Translations under genes and position numbers: made by a program
Shown here: in pieces, positions 26,171 through 36,317 of the stretch
How the letters are laid out: each line of letters starts with the position of its first letter
Numbering within the stretch: position 1 is the first letter of the stretch
Assembly: GCA_014239265.1 (NCBI GenBank)
Contig: JAAZZH010000005.1
Span: 1 to 64,000, forward strand
Source: Actinomycetota bacterium
GTDB taxonomy: Bacteria > Actinomycetota > Acidimicrobiia > Actinomarinales > Actinomarinaceae
Direction: 5' to 3'
Length of the DNA: 64,000 nucleotides
The notes under the pieces: generated by a model
The model's input: the letters and a program-made list of their open reading frames with translations, nothing else
The model's database searches: none
Told to the model about the DNA's origin: nothing

Positions 26171-27170
26171 AGGTTACCTCATTAAGTAAATCATCTAGAT
26201 TGAAATCAACTAAAACTGGATTTCCAATATTTTTTAGAAGAACGTACTTTACAACATCCTTAGAAAATTTTTTATCGTTAAACAACAGTTCTTTAAGCTG
26301 CTCTGGATTACCGCTGAATTTATAGTCAATATTAAGGTCTAACTTTTTTAGAAAATTTTCAAAATTGTCAGAAACATTTATATCTAAATTACACATTTTT
26401 TCCGATATTTTTAGGGCTTTTAAAATTCCTATGCCTACTGCTTCTCCATGGGGAATACTATGTTTAGAATCTATCTCAATTAGATGTCCAATAGTGTGAC
26501 CAAAGTTTAAATACATCCTCTCAGAACTTTCTTTAAAGTCATTTTTTATTATTTCGTTTTTAATGTCTATAGCTGCTTTTATAAGTTCAATATTAACTTT
26601 AGAAATATCAGTTTCATAAACCTGTTGAACTAATTCAGGACTCTTTAAGAATCCTGCTTTTATCAACTCAATCAGCCCATTTTTAATTTGTTTATCTGGT
26701 AATTCTCCTAAAAACTCTGGGCAAATTAATACCTGATCAGGCATCATAAAAGTCCCGATTTGATTTTTTCCATGTGTGGTATTAATTCCATTTTTTCCAC
26801 CGTGTGCAGCGTCGACCATTGATAAAAGTGTTGTAGGGATTATTACGAGACCAGTACCTCTTTTATAGGTACTTGAAGCAAATCCAACAGCATCGGATAA
26901 TACTCCTCCCCCGATGCATAAGACAGTTGAGCTTCTTTGTATTGACTTCTCAAACATATCTTCCCAAATTTTTGATACGGTATCGAGATTTTTTTTCTCT
27001 TCTATAATTTCAATCTCTTTATAGTTTTCGGATAATTTTTTAAGTTGAGGAAATTTAAATAAAACTTGTTTATCAATGTAGATCCGGGAGATTTTATCAT
27101 CAGTTAATTTATCACAATAAATCAATAACTCATTTAAGTTTTTAAAGTATTTGACATTAGATTCTTGCAA
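26163..27170 (-). CDS. aroB: 3-Dehydroquinate synthase
   Basis: This is a 335-residue NAD- and metal-dependent cyclase, second step of the pathway. GGGVLSDAVGFASSTYKRG is the nucleotide-binding signature. The metal-binding residues are in the region of Glu/Lys IKAGFL and in NFGHTIGH and HGEAVGIG. It lies 1 bp after aroK. The N-terminal Rossmann half is more diverged than usual. Confidence 0.95.
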   Translation of the reverse strand: MQESNVKYFKNLNELLIYCDKLTDDKISRIYIDKQVLFKFPQLKKLSENYKEIEIIEEKKNLDTVSKIWEDMFEKSIQRSSTVLCIGGGVLSDAVGFASSTYKRGTGLVIIPTTLLSMVDAAHGGKNGINTTHGKNQIGTFMMPDQVLICPEFLGELPDKQIKNGLIELIKAGFLKSPELVQQVYETDISKVNIELIKAAIDIKNEIIKNDFKESSERMYLNFGHTIGHLIEIDSKHSIPHGEAVGIGILKALKISEKMCNLDINVSDNFENFLKKLDLNIDYKFSGNPEQLKELLFNDKKFSKDVVKYVLLKNIGNPVLVDFNLDDLLNEVTYA

Positions 27171-27171
27171 T

Positions 27172-27684
27172 TTATACCCAACCTAGTCGATTAATGATTA
27201 TCTCCGAAGCTTCTTGAAGGCTATGTTTAGACATATCGATTGTATTTTTACAGTGCTTATATGTATGAAGTCTTTCAAGATAAATTTTCATTACATTATC
27301 TTTTCCAGTAGAGACTAACGGTCTTTTACTATCTTTAATATTTTCCCATAGATTTTCAAATTCATTTTTTAAGTAAAAAGTATGTTCTGATTTCAATACC
27401 GCAGATTTAATAGGTTTAGATATCATTGATCCTCCACCAAGAGAAACCACTGTATTAGAATTTTGATAAATTTTCTGAAAAGCTTTAAGTTCACAATCTC
27501 TAAAATATTCCTCCCCGTATTTTTCAAACAATTGCTCAATACTTTCTATATCATCTTTACTTTCACTCAAAACAATATCATCTAAATCAAAAGTATGTAT
27601 TTCTGTATTCAGTTTTAAGATATTCAAAACAGAAGATTTTCCAGAACCCATAAACCCAGCTAAAAATGCTGTCTTATTCGACAT
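27172..27684 (-). CDS. aroK: Shikimate kinase
   Basis: The 170-residue P-loop kinase phosphorylates shikimate. The P-loop is GFMGSGKSS. The shikimate-binding segment is FDLDDIVL, with the conserved GEEYFRDCE and VVSLGGGS motifs. KRPLVS marks the lid region. It overlaps aroC by 11 nt. It is a single-domain enzyme, not fused to aroB as in some lineages. Confidence 0.95.
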   Translation of the reverse strand: MSNKTAFLAGFMGSGKSSVLNILKLNTEIHTFDLDDIVLSESKDDIESIEQLFEKYGEEYFRDCELKAFQKIYQNSNTVVSLGGGSMISKPIKSAVLKSEHTFYLKNEFENLWENIKDSKRPLVSTGKDNVMKIYLERLHTYKHCKNTIDMSKHSLQEASEIIINRLGWV

Positions 27685-28846
27685 CGTATTTCATACTCCA
27701 TAATTCATTTTTTATATTGAATTCGTTAATTTCAAGTTTTGGAATATTGTTAAAACTTTGAGTTATTTCTTTTTTATGATCTCCTCCTGTTTTGATTAGT
27801 AGATTATTTAATATTTCAAATGCCATGATTGCTTCAAATATTGGTATGGCCCTTGGCACAGCACATGTATCAGAACGTTCATAGACTGTTTCCGTTTCAA
27901 TTTTTTCGGCTAAGTCTATGCTATTAATTGGGGTTAAAGTAGTACTGATTGGTTTTAAATATGCCGTAATGTGTAACTCTTCACCATTTGTCATACCTCC
28001 CTCGAAACCACCGAGGTTATTTGAAATCTTGGTTATTTTTTTTCCATCTAGAGAGTACTGATCTTGAACTTCTGTACCAAATTTTTTAGCAATATCAACT
28101 CCTTTTCCAATCTCGACAGCCTTTACGCTTTGAACAGACATAAACTGTTTTGCAAGAATTGCATCAAGTTTTTTATCCCAGTGTACGAAGCTACCAATTG
28201 TAGCTGGAACTCCTGTTGCTACACATGTTATAGAGCCCCCAAGGGTATCCTTATTTTTTCTCGCTGAAAGAATCTCTTCTTCCATCAATTTACTAGTTGC
28301 AACTTCAGGACATCCAACTTCAGACTCTGTAACTTTATCCCTCTCGATTTTATCTTTAATTTTATTTTTATAGGAAATGCCTCCTATTGCTGATACGTAT
28401 CCTGTGACTTCAATCCCCAGTTCTTCAAGCACCTCTGATGCAATCGCCCCTATTGCAGTTCTCATAGCAGTTTCTCTCGCACTTGCTCTTTCTAAAACTA
28501 ATCTGATATCTTCATGGTTATACTTTGCTGTTCCAACTAAATCTGCATGTCCCGGTCTCGGCACTACATAGGGATCTATTTCCTTATCTTTCCAGTTTTT
28601 CCAATCTTTATTTAATATTCGTAAAGCAATTGGCGCTCCAGTAGAAACTCCATTGACGACACCTGAGCTAATTAAAACTTCATCTTGTTCAATGTTCATT
28701 CTGCCCCCGGAACCAACACCTTTTTGTCTCCTTTGTAAAAAGCTATCTATATATTTTTTTGAAATATTAAAACCAGCCGGTATGCCTTCTAAAATTCCAG
28801 TTAACTCGGGACCATGGCTTTCGCCGGCGGTTAGATATCTAATCAC
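27674..28846 (-). CDS. aroC: Chorismate synthase
   Basis: The 390-residue FMN-dependent enzyme converts EPSP to chorismate. Signatures are TAGESHGPELTGILEG at the N-terminus, RPGHADLVG, RASARETAMRTAIGA and GGFEGGMTNGE. There is no fused flavin reductase domain, so it depends on an external reductant. The start overlaps the aroE stop by 4 nt. Confidence 0.97.
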   Translation of the reverse strand: MIRYLTAGESHGPELTGILEGIPAGFNISKKYIDSFLQRRQKGVGSGGRMNIEQDEVLISSGVVNGVSTGAPIALRILNKDWKNWKDKEIDPYVVPRPGHADLVGTAKYNHEDIRLVLERASARETAMRTAIGAIASEVLEELGIEVTGYVSAIGGISYKNKIKDKIERDKVTESEVGCPEVATSKLMEEEILSARKNKDTLGGSITCVATGVPATIGSFVHWDKKLDAILAKQFMSVQSVKAVEIGKGVDIAKKFGTEVQDQYSLDGKKITKISNNLGGFEGGMTNGEELHITAYLKPISTTLTPINSIDLAEKIETETVYERSDTCAVPRAIPIFEAIMAFEILNNLLIKTGGDHKKEITQSFNNIPKLEINEFNIKNELWSMKYDVE

Positions 28847-29628
28847 TTTTCACCTTCCAATTTGTTTAATACTTCACCATAAATACTACTTATACTTACT
28901 GCCGCAGATGTCCATATATTAAAAGACTCTATGGCCTGACAGATTAACATTCCTAATCCATCATATTTTAAGATTGAATCATCAAAATTATTTAAAAAAG
29001 TATTTTCTGATCCATAACCAAGATTTATTACAGTTTTTAAATTAACTAATTCATGCCACTTTATTGGTAGTTCGACATTTTCATATGGTGACATCCCTAC
29101 AGGGGTTGTATTTATGACCATTCCTATTTTAGAACTTAGATTAGGAACATCATTATACGAAATAGTATTATCTCTAAGTGATCGACTCACAATGTGATAT
29201 TTAATATTTAATAGTTTTAAAGAGTATGCTATTGCCTTTGAACTTCCACCAGAACCAAGAATTAAAACTTCCATTTTGTTAAAGTTATGATCAATCAAAT
29301 CTAGAAAGTCCATAAAGCCAGAAAAGTCAGTATTAAATAAATGCATTCTTGAATTTTTAATTAAAACCGTATTGCAAGCTCCAATTTCTAAAACACTTTT
29401 ACTTAGGATTGCAGTATCATCAAAAGCCAGTATTTTTTCTTTGTGTGGAATTGTAATGTTGTATCCATGAAAGTCCTGATTTATTTTTAAAATTGTTTCT
29501 TGATTAATATTTTCTTTTCTGATTGAACTGTAAGAACCTTTAATACCAGTGTGATCAAATAATAATTCATGTATCTGTGGTGAAAATGTCTTCGTCAGAG
29601 GCCAACCAAGTACTCCAAATTTATTCAA
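28843..29628 (-). CDS. aroE: Shikimate dehydrogenase
   Basis: The 261-residue NADP-dependent reductase acts on 3-dehydroshikimate. The N-terminal GVLGWPLTKTFSPQIH binds substrate and NITIPHKE holds the catalytic Lys. The nucleotide loop is LGSGGSSKAIAYSL and NTTPVGMSP is the family motif. It overlaps aroA by 8 nt and aroC by 4 nt. Confidence 0.95.
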   Translation of the reverse strand: MNKFGVLGWPLTKTFSPQIHELLFDHTGIKGSYSSIRKENINQETILKINQDFHGYNITIPHKEKILAFDDTAILSKSVLEIGACNTVLIKNSRMHLFNTDFSGFMDFLDLIDHNFNKMEVLILGSGGSSKAIAYSLKLLNIKYHIVSRSLRDNTISYNDVPNLSSKIGMVINTTPVGMSPYENVELPIKWHELVNLKTVINLGYGSENTFLNNFDDSILKYDGLGMLICQAIESFNIWTSAAVSISSIYGEVLNKLEGEK

Positions 29629-30898
29629 TTATCTCACCACCTATTTTGTTTATATCATCAAAGAATGAAGGATATGAGTCGTTAATACACTGAATATTAT
29701 CAGGAAGGATTTTCTTACTAAGGGTTAAGTTAGCTACTAAAGCTGTCATTGAAATCCTATGATCATCTTTTGTTTTTATGACTCCCGCATCTAAATTTTG
29801 CTTCCCTATTATTTTAAATCCATCAGGATACATTTTAATTTTTCCATTTAGCGCTTGTATAAACTCTTTCATAGATTCAAGACGATCCGATTCTTTTATT
29901 CTCAACTCTTCGGCACCCCTCAAAGTTGTCTCTCCTTCCGCTTGAGATGCTAAAAAGGTCAATAAAGGAATCTCATCAATTAGGTCGGGAATTTCATCAG
30001 GCTCTATCCGTGTAGCTATTAATTCTGACTTAATAACTTCAATATCTCCTATTAGTTCATTTCCAACTTCAGTGATATTGCTTATTGTGATGTTTCCATT
30101 CATTCTTTTTAGAATTTTGAGAAAACCAATACGCCTTTCATTGATAAGAACTTTTTTGAGAACTATTTTATCTGACGACAAAATACCTATTGCAATAAGA
30201 AAGGCTGCTGATGATATGTCTGAGGGTATCCTAAAACTGCTAGGTTTCAAAACCTGGTTGGGAGGAACAGTGATAGAGGAACCCATCCTGACTAACCCCA
30301 CTCCCATGTGTGAAAGCATCCTCTCTGTATGGTCTCTTGTGGGAACGTTCTCTGTTATTACAGTTGGTTCTTGGTGATATAAAGAAGCTATAATTAACGC
30401 GCTTTTTACCTGTGCGCTAGGAACAATTGTATTTATAGTGTTGAATGCAGATTCTGTTTTTTCGAACTTTATTGGTAAATATCCTTCATTGGACTTAATA
30501 CCTGAACCATGCTCAGTTAAAAGATTAATAACTCTTCCCATTGGTCTTTTGCTTAATTGACTACTTCCGATCAACTCTGAGGAAAAGTTTTGCCTGGCAA
30601 GCAAACCTGTTAGAAGACGGGCAGTGGTTCCTGAACTTTTTGCATCTAAGGCCTGTTTTGACTTAGATAAACCGTTAAGCCCTACTCCATGAATAACAAG
30701 AGTATTGAGTTCTTTAACCTCTATGTTTACGCCTAAAGAGTTGAAGATTTCAATAGTTGCAGTTGTATCTCCAGATATTAAAACATTAGAAAACTCAGAT
30801 ACTCCCTCAGCTATTGATCCAAATATTATTGATCTATGAGAAATTGACTTATCACCTATTAAGGAAATTTCACCTGAAAGCTTTTTTTCAGGATTCAA
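29621..30898 (-). CDS. aroA: 5-Enolpyruvylshikimate-3-phosphate synthase
   Basis: The 425-residue enzyme is the sixth shikimate-pathway step. LIGDKSISHRSIIFGSIAEG, DAKSSGTTARLLTGLLA, SAQVKSALIIASL and RIKESDRLESM are the expected substrate-binding motifs. The GTTARLLTG loop differs from class I GNAGTxxR, so this is closer to class II EPSPS, which is often less glyphosate-sensitive (inference). It overlaps tyrA and aroE. Confidence 0.95.
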   Translation of the reverse strand: MNPEKKLSGEISLIGDKSISHRSIIFGSIAEGVSEFSNVLISGDTTATIEIFNSLGVNIEVKELNTLVIHGVGLNGLSKSKQALDAKSSGTTARLLTGLLARQNFSSELIGSSQLSKRPMGRVINLLTEHGSGIKSNEGYLPIKFEKTESAFNTINTIVPSAQVKSALIIASLYHQEPTVITENVPTRDHTERMLSHMGVGLVRMGSSITVPPNQVLKPSSFRIPSDISSAAFLIAIGILSSDKIVLKKVLINERRIGFLKILKRMNGNITISNITEVGNELIGDIEVIKSELIATRIEPDEIPDLIDEIPLLTFLASQAEGETTLRGAEELRIKESDRLESMKEFIQALNGKIKMYPDGFKIIGKQNLDAGVIKTKDDHRISMTALVANLTLSKKILPDNIQCINDSYPSFFDDINKIGGEIIE

Positions 30899-31725
30899 CT
30901 TAGTGGCCTTTCCCCAAATTTGTCAGATAATGCCCTTCTCCAATGAACAGAATTATTCAAATAACTAATAAGTTCATCTCTTTCTTGTAGGTCAACTAAT
31001 TCCATTAATTCACTTAAGAAATATTTAAGGAATTTATTAATATTTTCAGAATTAGTGTCATACATATCTTTTATCATCTCAGGATTAGTTCTAGTGAGTC
31101 TTGTAGCTCCGTCAAAACCACCAGCTGCCATACCCATAATTTCATTTATCTCATAGTTATCTCTAGCAGTACCAACTAACGCTGTACTTATTAAGTGTGG
31201 AAGGTGGCTTGTTATCGAAATTATCTCATCATGATGAGTTCTATCAATCCAGACTTCCTTAGAGTTTAATAATTGAATCATCTCAAGAACAATCTCTTTT
31301 GACGTTTGGTCCATTGACTTGGTTTCGCACAATAAAAATGTAGCTCCATTGTAAATCTCCGGGTCAGGTTCCCATGAACTATTATCCGAAATACCACACA
31401 TTGGATGGCCACCAATTGATGGAACCTCGTAACTATCCATTAAATTGCAAATCTTCTCCTTTGTCCCGCCTATATCAATTATTGCTTTAGTATTAGCAAT
31501 TAATTTATCTGAACTAAGAGTTGATAAAATACTATTTATAGGCATAGCAAGAATAGTTAAATCAACTGCCTGTGATGAATTAACTACATTAATTCCCAGG
31601 TTAGATGCTCTCTCGAGTGATTCAGTATTAACATCCTCACCGTAGACTTTTATCCCTTTACTAAGTAATTTAAGCCCAAGATTTGTTCCCATAAGGCCAA
31701 GCCCATAAACTCTTACTGACTTCAT
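30895..31725 (-). CDS. tyrA: Prephenate dehydrogenase
   Basis: The 276-residue NAD(P)-dependent enzyme is the Tyr branch point. The GLGLMGTNLGLKL motif binds the cofactor and GGHPMCG contains the catalytic His. HDEIISITSHLPHLISTAL is the conserved helix. No ACT domain is present. Start and stop are packed against aroF (2-bp gap) and aroA (4-nt overlap). Confidence 0.93.
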   Translation of the reverse strand: MKSVRVYGLGLMGTNLGLKLLSKGIKVYGEDVNTESLERASNLGINVVNSSQAVDLTILAMPINSILSTLSSDKLIANTKAIIDIGGTKEKICNLMDSYEVPSIGGHPMCGISDNSSWEPDPEIYNGATFLLCETKSMDQTSKEIVLEMIQLLNSKEVWIDRTHHDEIISITSHLPHLISTALVGTARDNYEINEIMGMAAGGFDGATRLTRTNPEMIKDMYDTNSENINKFLKYFLSELMELVDLQERDELISYLNNSVHWRRALSDKFGERPLS

Positions 31726-31727
31726 TT

Positions 31728-32744
31728 CTAGTTAAGTGTTCTTCCTACTACTTTTGCGATAGAGCTAACTTTTTTGCTTAGCTCATTTAACTGAGAGGGA
31801 ACTAATGCTTGTGGGCCATCACAAAGAGCTTCATCTGGTCTCGGGTGAATCTCAATTAAAAGTCCGTCAGCCCCTGCTGCAATAGCTGCTAGGGCAACAG
31901 GCTCAACAAGCTTACTGTCTCCTGTAGCATGACTTGGATCGGCAATAACTGGTAGATGTGAGTTTATTTTAAGAAAGGGTATAGCATTTACATCAAATGT
32001 ATTTCTTGTTGCTGTCTCATAAGTTCTTATACCTCTTTCACACAACATCACATTTTCATTTCCCCTAGCTAAAATATATTCAGAAGCAAGTAAGAGTTCT
32101 TCTAAAGTCGCACTCATTCCCCTTTTAAGTAGAACCGGTAGCTTTGATTCCCCTACTGCCTCTAGCAACTTAAAGTTTTGCATGTTTCTAGCTCCAACTT
32201 GAAGAACATCAACATATTTTTCCATCATTGATAAGTGCTGAGTATCCATTATTTCACTAAATAAAGGAAGGTTATTTATATCTGAAGCTTCTTTGAGCAT
32301 TTTTAAACCATCTTCACCTAATCCTTGAAAGCTATAAGGAGATGTTCTTGGCTTAAAAGCACCTCCTCTTAATCCATTACCTCCAGCAGCTACAACAGCC
32401 TCAGCTGTTTCAAGAGTTTGTTCCATTGTTTCGGCGCTGTCTGGTCCTGCAATAAGAGCCAGTTCACTTCCTCCGATAATTAAGTCCTTGATCTTAATTT
32501 GAGTATTTTCTTCTTTATAACTGCGGCTTGCTAGCTTGTAGGGCCTACCTATAGGAATTACCTCATGAACGTTATCTAAAAGTCTCATAATGGCTCTATT
32601 GTCTTCAATAACTTTTCCGCTCACGGCAACGACAGTTCTTTCGACGCCAAATATAGTCAAAGGTTCATGACCTTGTTCTATAGCTTTACTTTTAACCTTA
32701 TCAACATCTTCCTCAGAAGCTGCTTGTTTCATTACGATTATCAT
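31728..32744 (-). CDS. aroF: 3-Deoxy-D-arabino-heptulosonate 7-phosphate synthase (type I-beta)
   Basis: This 338-residue enzyme catalyses the first committed shikimate step (PEP plus erythrose 4-phosphate). A ferredoxin-like regulatory N-terminal domain (about 1-70, IIVMKQAASEEDVDKV) precedes the barrel with AGPDSAETMEQ, RGGAFKPRTSPYSFQG and DPSHATGDSKLV. This domain order matches the Thermotoga-type I-beta enzyme. It is the first structural gene after the attenuator. Its Shine-Dalgarno (AGGAGAAGAA) directly follows the terminator T-run. Confidence 0.95.
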   Translation of the reverse strand: MIIVMKQAASEEDVDKVKSKAIEQGHEPLTIFGVERTVVAVSGKVIEDNRAIMRLLDNVHEVIPIGRPYKLASRSYKEENTQIKIKDLIIGGSELALIAGPDSAETMEQTLETAEAVVAAGGNGLRGGAFKPRTSPYSFQGLGEDGLKMLKEASDINNLPLFSEIMDTQHLSMMEKYVDVLQVGARNMQNFKLLEAVGESKLPVLLKRGMSATLEELLLASEYILARGNENVMLCERGIRTYETATRNTFDVNAIPFLKINSHLPVIADPSHATGDSKLVEPVALAAIAAGADGLLIEIHPRPDEALCDGPQALVPSQLNELSKKVSSIAKVVGRTLN

Positions 32745-32755
32745 TTCTTCTCCTA

Positions 32756-32783
32756 AATAAAAAAATCGGGCTTTTGCCCGATT
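32756..32783 (-). terminator. Attenuator terminator upstream of aroF
   Basis: On the minus strand AATCGGGC-AAAA-GCCCGATT forms a strong 8-bp stem followed by a T-run. It lies only a few bases before the aroF Shine-Dalgarno and downstream of the leader peptide, where it can stop transcription before the operon. GGGCA of its first arm can alternatively pair with TGCCC at 32806-32802. Confidence 0.85.
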
Positions 32784-32808
32784 TATTACAACACAACTTT
32801 AGGGCAGC

Positions 32809-32853
32809 TTATATGTGCTCACTAAAGTAAAAAAAAGTATTGTTTAATTTCAT
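32809..32853 (-). CDS. Leader peptide of the aromatic amino acid operon (Phe/Tyr-rich)
   Basis: The 14-codon ORF (MKLNNTFFYFSEHI, stop TAA) is too short for the ORF track. Four of five consecutive codons at its centre are Phe-Phe-Tyr-Phe, the amino acids the operon makes. The start codon lies 7 nt after a -10 box, so translation can begin at the 5' end of the transcript. The last aromatic codons overlap CTTTAG (32827-32822), which can pair with CTAAAG (32802-32797). A ribosome stalled for lack of charged tRNA-Phe or tRNA-Tyr would break this pairing, freeing TGCCC to form the antiterminator. This is the classical layout of a ribosome-mediated attenuator. Confidence 0.82.
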   Translation of the reverse strand: MKLNNTFFYFSEHI

Positions 32854-32860
32854 TGTGATT

Positions 32861-32888
32861 ATCTTACCATCTTTATTTGCTTTGCCAA
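32861..32888 (-). promoter_or_regulatory. Promoter of the aro operon
   Basis: TTGGCA (-35) and TAAGAT (-10) are separated by 16 bp. The leader-peptide ATG follows the -10 by 7 nt, giving an essentially leaderless start. The promoter lies just downstream of the aroH stop, so aroH is a separate unit unless read-through occurs. Confidence 0.68.
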
Positions 32889-32894
32889 TTACTT

Positions 32895-33236
32895 TTATCT
32901 ATCAGGACGAAGTTTTTTTGCTTCTCCTAAATAAACATGTTTAATGTTCACATTATCTTCGTAGTGAATCAATATTCGTATGCAACCTTTTAAGTCATAT
33001 TCTACATTGGGAGCCAAAGTGTCTATTGCAGGAATAGAAGTATGCCCAAGTTCTCTTAGTGCTTTAGCTGGGAATGCTTCTGTTAAATCATGAGTTAGTG
33101 TAAATAAAACTGAAATGATTTTATCAATTTCTAAATTATTTACTTTAAGGATTTCAGTAAAAAGATCTTTACTTGATTGAATAATGTTCTCTGAAGTATT
33201 TTGTACCTCAGCAATTGCTCCTCTAATTCCTATCAT
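32895..33236 (-). CDS. aroH: Chorismate mutase, AroH class
   Basis: The 113-residue trimeric AroH-type mutase turns chorismate into prephenate. IGIRGAIAEVQN at the start, SVLFTLTHDLTEAFPAKALRELG and the late Arg in CIRILIHY are characteristic, with HVYLGEAKKLRPD at the end. This monofunctional mutase supplies prephenate for TyrA and PheA, which lack a mutase domain. It lies between the groEL terminator and the aro promoter. Confidence 0.94.
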   Translation of the reverse strand: MIGIRGAIAEVQNTSENIIQSSKDLFTEILKVNNLEIDKIISVLFTLTHDLTEAFPAKALRELGHTSIPAIDTLAPNVEYDLKGCIRILIHYEDNVNIKHVYLGEAKKLRPDR

Positions 33237-33252
33237 ATTTTTAGCTTACTAT

Positions 33253-33279
33253 AAAAAAAGAGCGGACCTAAATCCGCTC
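33253..33279 (-). terminator. groESL terminator
   Basis: On the minus strand GAGCGGA-TTTAGG-TCCGCTC is followed by seven Ts, 23 bp after the groEL stop. TATAGT and TAAGCT just beyond may serve as the -10 box of aroH. Confidence 0.9.
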
Positions 33280-33301
33280 AATTTTTAAATTTTTGATGTA
33301 A

Positions 33302-34933
<1,632 letters not shown>

Positions 34934-34945
34934 TTATATCTCCTA

Positions 34946-35239
34946 TTACTTAGTAATTTTTGCAAGAATATCTCTACTTGATAAGATTAAGTATTCTTGT
35001 CCATCGACTTTGATTTCTGTTCCACCATATTTTGAATAGACAACTTTGTCTCCTGTTTCAACATCTGGCTTTACTTTTTCTCCAGCATCGTTAGGCTCTC
35101 CTGGCCCTACAGCTACAACTTCACCTTCTTGTGGTTTTTCTTTAGCTGTGTCAGGAATGTAAATTCCTGATGCTGTTTTCATTTCATCTTCAGACATAGC
35201 TTTGACTACAACTCTGTCTCCTAAAGGTTGAAGATTCAT
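34946..35239 (-). CDS. groES: Co-chaperonin GroES
   Basis: The 97-residue cap of the GroEL chamber shows [12 protein letters not shown] at the N-terminus, the mobile-loop region around [16 protein letters not shown] and the [11 protein letters not shown] ending. A strong Shine-Dalgarno (AGGAGG) precedes the ATG. No CIRCE (TTAGCACTC...GAGTGCTAA) or HspR-type HAIR repeat is visible in the upstream gap. Confidence 0.97.
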   Translation of the reverse strand: MNLQPLGDRVVVKAMSEDEMKTASGIYIPDTAKEKPQEGEVVAVGPGEPNDAGEKVKPDVETGDKVVYSKYGGTEIKVDGQEYLILSSRDILAKITK

Positions 35240-35294
35240 TTACAATACCTCCTAAATATTTTTTTTGTACATAAGAAAATTTAATACTGTTGCG

Positions 35295-35323
35295 TTTATA
35301 AATGTATTTTAATTATCAATTAA
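35295..35323 (-). promoter_or_regulatory. Probable groESL promoter
   Basis: TTAATT and TATAAA are separated by 17 bp on the minus strand, overlapping the tsaD stop codon region. A leader of about 50 nt with AGGAGG follows. The match is moderate only. Confidence 0.42.
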
Positions 35324-36317
35324 TTATCGAAGAAAGCCTTACGTCATTGATGTTAAGGTCTTTCGTAGTTAAATTCATTTGTGCTGCACTACATATCATT
35401 GCTGCATTATCAGTCGACAGTACTGGTGATGGAATGTATAAGTTTTTACTCTCTTCTTCAGAAAAAGTACTTAATTTTTCCCTTAACCTTTTGTTTGCCA
35501 TTACTCCACCGCCGCCGGATATTGTTGGTACTTTTGTTTCTTTTACAGCTTTTTTAAATACTCCCATTAAAGAGTCAACTATTGCTTCTTGATATGAAGC
35601 AGCAAAATCTTTCCTTGAAACCTCATCTTCTTGTTTCAGATCCTGAAGGTAGTAAATAGCTGCTGTTTTAAGCCCTGAAAAAGAATAATCAAACTCTCCT
35701 GAAGGTTTTGGCCTTGGAAGAGATACCTTTGATTCATTTCCACCCTCGCTTATCTTTTGTATTGCAGGTCCTCCCGGAAAGCCAAATCCACAATATCTTG
35801 AGAGTTTATCAAAAGCCTCCCCTGCAGCGTCATCAATAGTGGTTCCTAAAAGTTCATACTTTCCCCACTCTTCAACTAAAACAATTTGCGTATGACCACC
35901 GGAAACTAGTAAAGAGAGAAATGGGGGTTCTAGTTGTGGGTGTTCTATCAACGGAGCACTTAAATGCCCCACCATGTGATCTACTGGTAAAAATAACTTA
36001 TCTAAAGACCACGCAACTGATTTTGCAAAATTGTAGCCAACAACAAGACTACCTACTAGGCCTGGGCCATCTGTAGAAGCAACAATATCAATATCTGAAA
36101 GTTCTAATTGTGCTTCGTTGAGTGATGTGTGAAATAAGTTGCGTATCATTTCTGAATGTGCGCGAGATGCAACTTCTGGAACTACTCCCCCAAATTTTTC
36201 ATGTATATCTACCTGTGAAGATATTTTATTGAGTAGTAATTTGCCATCTTTCATAATCGCAATAGCCGTTTCGTCACAACTTGTTTCAAAACCTAAGATA
36301 ACTTTATCTTTATACAT
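35316..36317 (-). CDS. tsaD: tRNA N6-threonylcarbamoyladenosine transferase subunit TsaD
   Basis: The 333-residue ASKHA-fold enzyme transfers threonylcarbamoyl to A37 of ANN-decoding tRNAs. GFETSCDETAIAI opens the fold, VDHMVGHLSA contains the metal-binding HxxxH, and SGGHTQIVL and GLKTAAIYYL follow. It works with TsaB and TsaE, whose genes lie upstream in the same operon. It overlaps rimI by 8 nt. Confidence 0.96.
   Translation of the reverse strand: MYKDKVILGFETSCDETAIAIMKDGKLLLNKISSQVDIHEKFGGVVPEVASRAHSEMIRNLFHTSLNEAQLELSDIDIVASTDGPGLVGSLVVGYNFAKSVAWSLDKLFLPVDHMVGHLSAPLIEHPQLEPPFLSLLVSGGHTQIVLVEEWGKYELLGTTIDDAAGEAFDKLSRYCGFGFPGGPAIQKISEGGNESKVSLPRPKPSGEFDYSFSGLKTAAIYYLQDLKQEDEVSRKDFAASYQEAIVDSLMGVFKKAVKETKVPTISGGGGVMANKRLREKLSTFSEEESKNLYIPSPVLSTDNAAMICSAAQMNLTTKDLNINDVRLSSIIN

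Noticed and set aside
32764-32783. Hairpin before aroF as a plain aroH terminator only
   Set aside because: It lies more than 100 bp after the aroH stop, downstream of a good promoter and a Phe/Tyr-rich leader ORF. Simple termination does not explain these, though it may serve both roles.
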